A stretch of 64,000 bases of DNA from positions 248,001 to 312,000 of the forward strand of contig JACCLO010000019.1 of the NCBI GenBank assembly GCA_029448655.1, read 5' to 3'. Position 1 is the first letter of the stretch. Each line of letters opens with the position of its first letter. Source of the stretch: Wolfiporia cocos (Eukaryota; Basidiomycota; Agaricomycetes; Polyporales; Phaeolaceae). Made by a program: the position numbers and the translations under genes. Under the pieces are notes generated by a model. It made no database searches, was not told the DNA's origin, and saw nothing but the letters and a program-made list of their open reading frames with translations. Of this stretch, positions 32,499-42,800 are shown piece by piece.

Positions 32499-33844
32499 CT
32501 ATCGCTTCCGTGGCGTCTTGGACATGTCATCCGATTTTCGTTTCCTGTTTGGCCCGCGTTCCCTGCCCGCTTGCAGCAGAACGAAAGCTGCCGACTCCTG
32601 AAAAAAAAAAAGTCGATAGACGGGTCACAGATGGGCAATCCACCCGCACCTTGTCGCTCAGCGCAAGCTCGTCCACGTCATCGTCGGCATACTCCAGCCT
32701 TCGCGGCATGTACGCCTCCTCATCGTCCCGCCTTCGCGCGCGCGACGGCGGCCGTCTTGTCATCGTCCCCGCTCCACGCCCCCGTTTGGATGGAGGCTCG
32801 TGCTCGGAGCCCGAGTCATCCAGCTGCAACAGGTCAGCGTCCGACTTTTCTTCCTCCTTTATCGGGACCGTAACCACGATAGTGCTGCGACGCACCACGC
32901 GCTGTTGAACGGCCGAGTGCGCGAACGCAGGCTTGGGCGAGCTGGGAGTCTTGCGACCGAGCTTGGAGGACGGACGAGTCGCGTACGACGGCCCTTCGTC
33001 GGGTGCGGGGTCGGCGTCAGCTTGGGTCTTTCGCCTGGAACCTCGAGAGGGCGCACGGCCGGCGCTGGGGAGATCGCGACTCGCCGATGCTTTCGCGAGT
33101 GTGCCCGCGCGAGACACAGTCGACGCCCGCTTCGTCGAGGTCGATGATGTCGATGTGTCGTGGTAGTCCGAGTACTGGCTTCGCGGCAGCGCTGCAGAAT
33201 TGGCGGCCGTATCCCGCTATAGAGTGATGAGCGAGGGGACTGTCGGCGGAGGAGCGCTCGACACACCGCAAGCTGTTCCGCGGCAAGCTCGTCGGCGCGA
33301 GACGACAGGCGGCAGCGTTCTTGTTCTGCGGACAGGTAGCGTTCTCTCCAGTCCGCGATCTCCTGGCTCGACGTCTCTTCGAGCGCGACGAACCGAGATT
33401 TCCAATGTTTCGCCTCGGCCCGGAGATGCTCTATCGCCTCGTGCTGCTCGCTGATCTGCACCGGCTCGCTAAGATTTACGTCAGTGCATGAGCGGAACTC
33501 ACCGTCTGCTCCGCCTTGTCGACCTGAGGGAGCGGCGGTGAGTTCGAGGTTGAGCGGCCATGGAGATGCGCTCACTGCAGCCTTCCATCTCTCTTCTCGC
33601 TCCTTCTGCTTGAGTCTGGCAGCTTGCAATGCCTTCAACGCGTTATCGCGTTCGCGACATGCCTCGGACGCTTCTGCGCTCGCAGCGGCCACATCTGCGC
33701 GCGCTTGTTCTTCCACAGTCGCGAGCTGGTCTTCGGTTGCGGCTCAGTGTCGTTGCGTAGCAGAAGACGACCCACCGCCAAGTTGGCTGCTTTCGACAGC
33801 GAGTTGAGTGCATCGGCAATGATCGACGACGGCGTGGGCGGCAT
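32499..33844 (-). CDS. Coiled-coil nuclear-type protein, unknown function
   Basis: Six minus-strand exons, 33772-33844, 33576-33730, 33503-33523, 33267-33464, 32650-33216 and 32499-32597, give 370 aa by phase. The N-terminal half is a charged coiled coil (QLATVEEQARADVAAASAEA, HLRAEAKHWKSRFVALEETS, EIADWRERYLSAEQERCRL). The second half is Ser/Arg-rich and disordered with acidic patches (LLQLDDSGSEHE) and several basic clusters. The C-terminus ends RKRKSDDMSKTPRKR, a good nuclear signal. One exon is only 21 nt, and two introns (41 and 38 nt) are short, so those junctions are less sure. I do not recognise a family; the layout suggests a kinetochore, spindle or chromatin scaffold protein, but that is inference. 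Confidence 0.65.
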
Positions 33845-33901
33845 CCGAGTTCAACTTGCAATTGGTCGCCGCGCGCGTCGCGCGCTGCGCCACTGTATAA
33901 G

Positions 33902-35971
33902 TTGAACCAAAGTTTATCTATTTGTGGGCGGCCGCCACAACCGCGGCCATCACCATCACTTCTGGTTCTCTATTATCCTCATCCAACTACGCCATGGTAC
34001 GCGAAGGTTCCTGTCACAGGCGATGCTGTACTTTCCTCCATCCTCGACCGCATCGAGGAGGATAAGGGCATCAAAATCCCTAGGCTGCCAAACAATATAT
34101 ACGCAGTAAGATTGTCCTCTCAACCAATGACTCTTACATATCATGTCTAACAGCCCCCAGATATCCGTCTCAATCCCATCGCGACAATGCTTGCTCGCGT
34201 CCAAGAGTGGTTGCGCTTCAACCTCAATGAACAAGGCGTACAGATTGACGAATACGATGACATTGATCATCTTTTTGAAGGTCTACCCATCGGTCGAATT
34301 CACATCCTCATTGTTGATGAAGATGGTGCGAATGAGCTATTCATCATCAAGAGACTGCCGCAATAACCGTGCGGTTTCCCAGTCGAAGAGGCTCTTGACG
34401 AGGTGGCCGACCTTGCTGAGCGCATGAACAAGTTCGCTCTTGATGGTGCGCAGATCGCTTGCTTGTGTTGCGTTTTGCGTCATGTTGACCATGCTCCAGC
34501 TTGTGAGGCCACCGCGAAGGGCGTCGCCAAAGAGCCTTCACCTTCGGATGGTGTTCACAGGCCGTCAAATGTCCTTCGTCGGGACACCGGGATCATTCAC
34601 GCCGGACGACCTTACCTCAACTATGGTCTGCCGCCTGCCCTCTACAACGCCACGTTGGCACGCCTCGACTTCCATCTCCAGAGCCTTGACGAGGACGATC
34701 TGATCCCCGATCCCGCTCTAGTTGGCCATGTTCACTTGTTCATGGCGGCTAGCCTGGAGACGTATGAGATCGATAATGGCAGGCAAATCGCCCTTCGCGA
34801 TCATTTGCATGCTATCATGCGTGCTCGTGCTGAATGGTGCACCGCTCTCCCTGGATGTAAACCTGTTGCGATTTAGAGAAAGGATTCTTTCCCCTTTGTT
34901 GTTCTCGAACTGAAAAACGAGTCTGGTCTGGAGGGCGACGCCACGCTGCAAGCAGCATTGTCTTACAGCAAGATTGTCGGGATGAACGAGGTACCTTCGT
35001 CCTCACGTCATGGCTTGAGTGCCACATTCATCGCTAGACCCGTGTGCTGACAGAATGCGAAGTGGAGAAAGTCAACAAACGTACCCGTCATCTTGATAGG
35101 GTTGATGGGCGACTTCTTGGAAATCGCGGGTGCGGTGTTCGTAGGAGGCGTTTATCCGAGTGCTCCGTTCTCTCAAAGGTTGGGATTGAACTTCCACTCC
35201 CATCGCAATGTGCTGCGCGTCTCCAAGACGTTCAAGGCGGTCACCATCGCAGCCGCAGAGCTTTTGAAATTTTACTCCAGAGAACCCTCTCCATCGTATG
35301 GCCTCGCGCACCTCTTTCCGTCACCGACCCATCAAGAAGGAGATCCCCTTCTGGCTTTGACCTTCAAACATAGGATGACGCCCACAGGAAAACTATACCA
35401 GGTTGCAAAAGACGACCAGGAGCGCCGTTCGGGACTGTTTGTCGCGGCTTTGTCAGACGCCGACGGGGGCGGGGGCGATAACGAAGTCATTGTGAAGTTC
35501 ACGGAGAGATACAACGCCGATGCACACCGTCTCCTCGCCAACTCTGGCCTTGCACCGAAGCTCTATTCGTGTTCCCGTGTCATGGGCGGCCTCTACATGG
35601 TCGTAATGGAGCGCATGAAAGGCGAAACTGCGTGGACCCTGTCGCAGAGAAAAGACGGTATCCCGTATGAAGTCTATGAAGATGTTGAGTTGGCGATCAG
35701 CAAGCTCCATGCAGCCAACCTCGTCTTTGGGGACCTTCGTATGCCAAACGTCAGGTGTGTTCGTGGCGGTGGCGATGGGTCGAAGACATCTGGGATGTTG
35801 TTAGACTATGACTGGGCCGGCATCGACGAGAAGGACAGATATCCGTCTACGCTGAATCATCAACTTGAAGATGAGTGGGCGAGGGGGATGGAGCGTTATG
35901 GTGTTATGCGGAAGGAGCATGATAGGGAGATGTTGCGGGTCGCTTGTCAACCGAAGTTGTCGGTAGCTTAG
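33902..35971 (+). CDS. Crinkler-like protein: header, REase-type and protein-kinase-like domains
   Basis: A spliced gene with likely introns at 34106-34153, 34326-34382, 34446-34499 and 34991-35053. The N-terminal part (DAVLSSILDRIEED, RVQEWLRFNLNEQGVQID, LPIGRIHILIVDED) resembles the second half of the ubiquitin-like Crinkler (CRN) header. The middle has FPFVVLELKNESGLEGDATL, a PD-(D/E)XK-like ExK core. The C-terminal part is kinase-like: an EVIVKF lysine, the catalytic loop ANLVFGDLRMPN and a LLDYDWAG metal loop, ending at TAA-type stop 35969-35971. CRN proteins with REase and kinase modules are known from fungi and oomycetes as proposed effector or conflict proteins. The 5' end has no clear ATG. 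No convincing intron explains the frame change near 34860-34882, so the gene may be partly broken. Confidence 0.6.
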
Positions 35972-36169
35972 GGCAGTGTAACGAGTGTTACAAACCTGTA
36001 GTCTCATGGCAAACATGCCACTAGCTAGCGGCCAACGGCGCTGGCATCGTTCATCTCGGATCCGAAGAGACAATTTGAGATGCAACGCATTCATGGCGGG
36101 TCTACGGCAGCAGGTTCTGTCCATCGCATGATATCGATGACAGCCTTGCATTGTGTCATGTTCACTTAT

Positions 36170-36540
36170 TGACACAAGCGTATTCTCAAGCAACTACTCA
36201 GGGGAATATTACTCGCGTGAAAGCATATTCCTAGTCTGAGGCTACTCAAGGCAACAAAGGCCAAGACGAGTCTGGGGTGCTCCCTGCTCGTCTGGCTGGT
36301 ATATATGCTCGTAGGCTGTTTGTACATGTTTGGCTACTATACAGTATTACGTAAGCTGATAGACCGTTTAGAGTATGGTAAACCCTATCGTAGGTGTAGA
36401 GCCACATCAAGGGTGTCCGGGGTCTGTGTAGGCACGTGTGGGGTGTTCGGGGTCCTTGCACGTGATGCATAGGCGGACGCTTAGATAAGATAAGGGCTGT
36501 CTTTAGTCGCAAGCTAGTTGGAGAAAATCGGCTTGTGACA
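36170..36540 (-). repeat. Element C 3' LTR
   Basis: 371 bp; on the minus strand it starts TGTCACAAGCCG and ends CGCTTGTGTCA. It differs from the 5' copy at two sites, both CG versus TG/CA. The Pol stop codon lies inside it. Confidence 0.95.
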
Positions 36541-39500
36541 GTACCCCCTCTTCTAGCTGCGTGTCCCCACGCCCAGCAATCACTTTGTACATAGTTTGGT
36601 CAACATGGCACGGGTGGTCTACGGTTTTGGTGCATATGTGCGGATGCGCCAGTTGGAGAGTGTTTAAGACCGGGTAGATCCAGTATCCTATTGATTCAGG
36701 TATAGTGGATTCTATCGGTGTTCCAACGCGTATTCCGTATTGCATAACCCGCGTTCGTGGATCGCAGAACCAGAAGTTACGAGCGACGAGCTTCTTTTCG
36801 TAGGCGTAGAATGGTATGCTGCCTTTGACTAGAAGCGTGATGTCTATGTCGTCGTATATAATGAACTCCTTCGGGTTCTCTCTGAGTCCCATTTCCTGAG
36901 CTTTTCGTTCGAAGTCCTCCCACTCTGGGTCCCATTTGGTGTTAGAGTGGTCCCAGCCAGTGTTTCTGTTTTTCCACTGGTTACCTGGGGCGGATGGTCT
37001 AGCTTCGAAGAATTTCGTGACGAGCTCCTGGTAGTGGTTCAATCCACGTTTCCGTTCCCATGTCTTGGTCCCGTCAGACCATTTGACTTCTAGCTCGATT
37101 CGCCCTCGGTCTTCCCTGGATTCGAGGATCCTGAGAGGCCTGCGAACGTCATTGCCTTCCGTCACTTTACTATGGTCCTGATTGGGGAAGGCGGGCAGTG
37201 TGTATGGTAGGAGTAAGACCTCGTTAAATACTGGGTATATCCCGCGCATGTCTGCGGGGAGGTCTAGTTCGTATGCTCCGTGCCCGACCTTCTTCGTGAC
37301 CTTGTACGGTCCAAACCGCTTGGAGTCAAGCTTCTTAGTTGGGTGGCCCATGTTTATGTTACGGCCATCGACCCAAACCAAGTCGCCTTCGGAGTATGAT
37401 AGTGGCGATGCCCGTTTCCTATCGTAGTACTCCTTCATGCGTTGCTTTGCTTTCTCCAGGTTTTGTGAAGCGAGTTTGGATATGGTGTGCATGTGTTCGA
37501 CCCAATCCCGTGCTACCCCCTCTTCTTGTTCCGGCGCCTCTACACCTGTGAAGGGGTGGTATCCGTGCGTAAGGTAAAAGGGACTGTATCCTGTGCTACT
37601 GTGTACGTGTGTCTTGTACGCAAAGCTTGCCAGCGGGAGTAAGTCCGGCCAGTTCGTATGAGTATCGTTAATAAATAATCTAAGGTAGACCTCGAGTTCC
37701 TGGTTCATACGTTCCGTTTGCCCGTCTGTCTGTGGGTGGAACGCGGTACTCGGGTTTCCCTGTATGCCTAATCTACGATATACGTCCTTTATGAATTCCG
37801 ATACAAATTGTGGTCCTCTGTCACTAAATATTTTCTTTGGTAGTCCGTGTTGTGCATATACTTTATCTACGAATATGTTGGCCCATCCTTCGGCTGATAG
37901 TTTAGTCGTTGTTGGTACAGCTATATAGTCCTTTGACTTCATGTCTACTACTACAATGATTGCATCGCGACCCTTGGAAGTGGGGAGTCCCGTGATCATA
38001 TCGACGGAAATGTTCTCCCAGTTGTGTGTTGGAGTCGGGTTCGGGTTGAGTGGAGCCGCGCGTTTGGATCGGTCCGGCTTAGCGGCCTGGCACTTGATGC
38101 AAGCCTTGACGTACTGGCGGATGTCTGAGCGCATCTTTGGCCACCAGTAGTGTCGGTGTATGGCTGTGTACATGTTTTCGGTGCCAGGGTGTCCCACTGA
38201 GACGGTGTCGTGGAACGAAGAAATGATTTTTCCGATTAATTCTTCGTCCCGAGGGATAATTAACCTCCCCCTCCTATATCGCAGACCGTCCTCGGTCGTT
38301 TCCCCTACTTCTACTCCTTCCTTTCCATCGTAGAGAGCGGCTTCCGCTTTGACCCTCTCTTTTACTTCGTCGTGGGTGATACCCTTGACTACAGTATAGA
38401 ATGAGGATCGCAGCCTTTCTGCGCTGTCTTGGACGAAGAGGTGTGGCTTCAGGACGACTTGCCCTTTGAGGTGATCCTTGTCGTTTCCGTGATCACTTCT
38501 TCGGGAAAGCCCATCGGCCCTTCCATTGGTCTTCCCGGGGATGTGCACGAGTTGTAGATCGTACTCGGCGAGTTCCGTCATCCACCGGGCTTGTCGCGGA
38601 TTAATTTTCTGCGGGGTCTTAAAATATTCTAGGTTCTTATGGTCCGTTAGTACTTCTACAGGGTGTTTGCCACCCATTACGAAATGCCGCCATTCATCGA
38701 GTGTGCGCATGATGGCGAGGAGTTTTCTGTCGTAGATTTCGTAGTTCCGTTCTGCCGGTAGCATCGTCTTACTCTGGTAGGCGATGGGTTTCCAGATGCC
38801 GTCCTGTTTCTGCATGAGGCAGGCTCCAGTTGCGAAGTCTGAAGAGTCTGCCTCGATGCGGAAAGGGTCGTCATCATTTGGTATCCCTAACACGGGTGCT
38901 TCGATAAATATTTTCTTCAACTTATCGAAACACTCTTGTTCCGCCGTACCCCACTGCCAAGGTGTGTCCTTGGTTAGGTTTATCAGTGGGCGTGCTACCG
39001 TGGAGAACTTAGGAATAAATCTCCGGTAGAAGTTTGCAAATCCTATGAAGGACTGTACTTCTTTCTTGTTCCGATGTGCGGGCCATTCAGCCACTGCCGC
39101 CACCTTCGCGGGATCCATACGGATTTCCCCGTGAGAGATTATATGTCCTAAGTATTCTACTTCCGACTTCATAAACTCGCATTTCTCCGGTTTACAGGTT
39201 AGCTTGTTTTGACGGAGGACGAGCAGAACCTTGCGCAGGATCTCTTTGTGTTCTGCCTCGGTCTCCGTGAAAACAAGTATGTCGTCTAAATATACAATGA
39301 CCTTTCCAGTCATGATCAGGTCACGGAAGATGTCATTCATCAAGGTCTGGAACGTGCCCGGTGCGTTGCACATTCCGAAGAACATCACTAAGGGTTCGTA
39401 CAGTCCCCTATTAGTGATGAAGGCGGCTTTTTCTTCGTCGCCTTCCTTGATTCTGACGTTCGTGTATCCCCAACGAATGTCCAATTTAGAGAAGTACTTA

Positions 39501-39865
39501 GCTCGTTTCAGCTTGTTGAGCAGCTCCGTGATCAGAGGGAGCGGGTACCGGTTCTTCTTGGTCATCTGGTTCAACTTCCGATAGTCCTGAATGGGTCTCA
39601 GTTTCCCATCCTTCTTCTTGACGAAGAAGAATGGTGCCCCCCATGGTGACTTGGATGGCCGTATGCGTCCAGTCCGTAATTGTTCTTCTAGGAAGTCGTC
39701 TAACGCCTCTTGTTCTCGGGGCGATAGGGCATAGATCTTGCCGGCGTAGGGTTCGGAATTTGGTAGGAGTTCTATGGCGTGATCCCACGGACGTCTTTCA
39801 GGAAGTTGGTCGAATTCCGTTTCCTTAAACACGTCTTCGAATTCGTGTAAGTACTCGGGGACCAC
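36503..39865 (-). CDS. pol: Pol of element C (RT, RNase H, integrase, chromodomain-like, extra C-terminal domain)
   Basis: Open frame of 1,120 codons in the -1 phase of the upstream PR frame. It contains RT with FFVKKKDGKLRPIQDYRKLN and YLDDILVF (about residue 190), RNase H with EIYDRKLLAIMRTLDEW, an integrase HHCC finger ending CIKCQAAK and a DD35E core (VDMITGLP, FSDRGPQFVSEFI, DGQTERMNQ). A chromodomain-like segment follows (LRILESREDRGRIELEVKW, SDGTKTWERKRGL). The final 130 residues form a separate conserved region with ARNFWFCDPRTRVMQYGI, AHPHIC, DHPCHVDQ and VIAGRGDTQLEEGVL. The polypurine tract is translated (EEGV), and the last 12 codons lie in U3. Element D shares this C-terminus. 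I do not recognise that last domain. Confidence 0.9.
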   Translation of the reverse strand: MVPEYLHEFEDVFKETEFDQLPERRPWDHAIELLPNSEPYAGKIYALSPREQEALDDFLEEQLRTGRIRPSKSPWGAPFFFVKKKDGKLRPIQDYRKLNQMTKKNRYPLPLITELLNKLKRAKYFSKLDIRWGYTNVRIKEGDEEKAAFITNRGLYEPLVMFFGMCNAPGTFQTLMNDIFRDLIMTGKVIVYLDDILVFTETEAEHKEILRKVLLVLRQNKLTCKPEKCEFMKSEVEYLGHIISHGEIRMDPAKVAAVAEWPAHRNKKEVQSFIGFANFYRRFIPKFSTVARPLINLTKDTPWQWGTAEQECFDKLKKIFIEAPVLGIPNDDDPFRIEADSSDFATGACLMQKQDGIWKPIAYQSKTMLPAERNYEIYDRKLLAIMRTLDEWRHFVMGGKHPVEVLTDHKNLEYFKTPQKINPRQARWMTELAEYDLQLVHIPGKTNGRADGLSRRSDHGNDKDHLKGQVVLKPHLFVQDSAERLRSSFYTVVKGITHDEVKERVKAEAALYDGKEGVEVGETTEDGLRYRRGRLIIPRDEELIGKIISSFHDTVSVGHPGTENMYTAIHRHYWWPKMRSDIRQYVKACIKCQAAKPDRSKRAAPLNPNPTPTHNWENISVDMITGLPTSKGRDAIIVVVDMKSKDYIAVPTTTKLSAEGWANIFVDKVYAQHGLPKKIFSDRGPQFVSEFIKDVYRRLGIQGNPSTAFHPQTDGQTERMNQELEVYLRLFINDTHTNWPDLLPLASFAYKTHVHSSTGYSPFYLTHGYHPFTGVEAPEQEEGVARDWVEHMHTISKLASQNLEKAKQRMKEYYDRKRASPLSYSEGDLVWVDGRNINMGHPTKKLDSKRFGPYKVTKKVGHGAYELDLPADMRGIYPVFNEVLLLPYTLPAFPNQDHSKVTEGNDVRRPLRILESREDRGRIELEVKWSDGTKTWERKRGLNHYQELVTKFFEARPSAPGNQWKNRNTGWDHSNTKWDPEWEDFERKAQEMGLRENPKEFIIYDDIDITLLVKGSIPFYAYEKKLVARNFWFCDPRTRVMQYGIRVGTPIESTIPESIGYWIYPVLNTLQLAHPHICTKTVDHPCHVDQTMYKVIAGRGDTQLEEGVLSQADFLQLACD

Positions 39866-42800
39866 TTCCTCGAAAGTCTTGCTTCCGTGGTTTTACCGGT
39901 GGCGATGGCGATCTCAGTTGCCTTCGTCGCACGGACTCGCTCAGCGATGTCGGCCCGGCACTCTTCTCTATTCCGTATCCAGTCGTCAGCAAAGATGTAA
40001 TAAATATGGTCACCATCCTCGATCTGCTCGTGTTCGCAGTCGCAGGTGAAGGTGATTCGGCGTTTCTTCCAGTCAATGGTGGGGTTGTGGTCTTCCAACC
40101 AATCGAAGCCGAGGAATATGTCTGCCGAGCTCAGCTCGGTGACGTGGAACTTGCGCGTTTCCAGATGCGTGTCGATCTGCATCTGGAGTTCGACATAGTG
40201 CGTCATTTTGCCCGCAGCATTGGTACTACCGTCAGCGTTGTACAGCTTGACGGGTCGGTCTAATGGGAGTTGCTCGAGTTTATGTTCCTCCATGTAGGCA
40301 CGACTGATGACCGATCCCGTTGAACCGGAGTCTATCAGTGCCTTTGTGAAGAGGGCGCGTCCGTCAGGGCGGTGGAGGGTGATCGGTACTTCGATCTGCC
40401 TTCCCCGTTTTCCCGTCTGGATTACCACTACATTCCCTCTGAGTTTCTCACCAGTAGAGCCGAACCCCTGTGTTCCGCGTCTGGTTTCCCTAATGCTTTT
40501 TACTATGCGCGTGTCTGGTGTCATGTTGCATTCGAGTATGAACTGGGCGATTCTGTCCCCATACTCGACCTGATAATCTGTTCCGGTTTGATTATTCAGT
40601 ATGACTTTTAACCGACCGGTGTAGTCTTCGTCAACTACACCGGCCTCCACGTCGACTCCCTTCAAGGCGAGTCCAGATCGTGGAGCTATGCGGCCGTATA
40701 CACCGGGTGGCATTCGGATCATTATGCCTGTGTCTACGGTGATACGCTTCCCATTGGGTATAACGACTTCCTCCGCAGAGTGAAGATCGTAACCCGCGGC
40801 TCCTTCGCTTTTGCGCTCAGGGGGGATTGCCCGCGGGTGGTCTAGGTATATGTCGAGCGTGACAGCCTTCTTCTTGGCTCGTCGACGCCGCACTTTCTTT
40901 TCCGTCTTTTTCTGGACTGTAGGCTTAGATGCGTCTGCCATTGGCACATCTGAGTCTACAACCGGGTCTACGTCCATTGGCACATAGTTTACATTAATAC
41001 TAGAGGAATTAAGCACGGTTTTATCCTCCCGCCAAGCTCCGGTGGGAGGCTCCTCTGAGGCTGTTACAAACGAATCGTCGGAGCATGTTGAAGCTCCGTC
41101 ATCGTCACCAGGCGCCAAATCTACTGAACGTGGTACAGATACATAATCAAATATCGGGGCCCCGGTTCCTAGCCCATATAGTCCATCCACCGGTTCGTTA
41201 CCCTCCGTGGCAGAGTCGGAGATAGAGATATTTACTGGTTCCTCGATCTCCAGAACTGAAAATTTATTATTAGAGAGGGGACGTACCTGAGTGAATCCGG
41301 CTTCCTTCGCAGCCTCCGGATTTTCCTTGGCCCAAGCGGACACCATTCGCACGAAGTCTTCCTGGGATACTTCCCCGAGGACTTTTTCTGCTGGTGGTGC
41401 CTCGACGGCCTGGCGGGTGCGCGCCGGTTGTGAGGGTCCGGCACCGGTGTTCCCTCCGCTGGTAGCTGCTCGGGGCTTCCAGTTGGGTTGGTGCCAGACG
41501 GGCTTGTTGCAGCCCTTCCCTGGTGCCTCTGCTTGTGTCTTGCTGCAAGAGTGGCACTTCCTCTTGAGCAAGTTGGCCCGTTCTTCCGCGGTGGGCTCGG
41601 ACCGCGTGGTTCCCGATGACGATGTTGTTGCCCGACCTTTTCCCTTGTCGGCAACGCCCTTACCCGAGTCACGACCGTGGCGCAGCTTTTCCTCGTCGCG
41701 GAGGCGACGCATCGCATTGTCCGTCCTAAGGATAGCCTGTTTCCAGGATTCGTAGTCCTCGGGAATCGAGACGTTGTAACCGCGTTGCGTCTTGTCGTTT
41801 ACCATGGCGGCGACGAAGGCGGAGTGTACTGCCGTGTAGATTTCTTTCGGGATGGCGGAGGTGACCCAGCGATGAACAATCTGGTTCTCCTTGTCGTATT
41901 TTGCCTCCGAAAGAAGTCTTTCCAGCTCCTGGAAGTACTCCTCGCCCTTACCGATGGTCATCGTGAGCTTTTCTGCTGCGACCGCCGACTTCTTTTCCAA
42001 GTCGGGGTCGTCGAACTTCTGGTGGAGTTCCCAGATGAAGCGAAGCCAGCTTAGATGCCATTGTCCGTCACGGTAATGTTCCCGCGTGAAAGCCGTTACC
42101 CACGAGTCTACCTTTGGTCCCCGTATCAACGAGATGGCCGTGCCAATCTTTTTGCTGTCTGTGAAGAGCAGCGGCCGGTTGTCGTCGATGTAAAGCTTCA
42201 GGCGCATTACCCAAGCGATGAAGTTGTCGCCGGTGAAGGGTTCGGGTTTGCGCACCTTGGACTTGTACCGGGGGTCAGGCTGCGGCTCCGGGAGCATGGA
42301 GCAGGCATCCCATTGCGAGCTCGCCGGTTTCTCGGGCCGCCACATGGACGCACGCGTTCTCGGGAGAGGCGCGGCTCTCCAGGTGTTCACATGCGTCGTC
42401 CGTGGTGCTACCGACGGAGGGACCGGGGGCTGTGCTGCCATGACCGAGAAGGGGACCTGGGGTGTGAGGACCGGGGGGGTGTAACCTGGCAGAAAAGGGT
42501 TCGTCTGCCGAGTGCCCGCGTTCGATGCCGGACGTGTTGCCGTGTTCACCGGTGGGGGAGATCCCATGTGGACTGATCTCACCCAATTCTCAACCGGCCG
42601 GAAACGTTCCTCCGGAACCGATGGTACTGACCGACGGGGGGCGGAGTGCTGGCTGTGTAACGAGGCCGCATCTCCTGCCGCGATTGCATCTGCCTGGAGG
42701 CGTTGTGCCTCCCGCAGGAATCGTGCTCCCATGTCGGCGTTCCACACACCGGTTTGAACCATCGTCGCTGCTACCGTCTGACACCGAAAACCGAAGTCCG

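Noticed and set aside
39772..39865. Programmed -1 frameshift in element C
   Set aside because: Element D has the same junction in a single frame, so a 1 nt deletion in C is simpler. Kept as a finding, not as an annotated recoding site.
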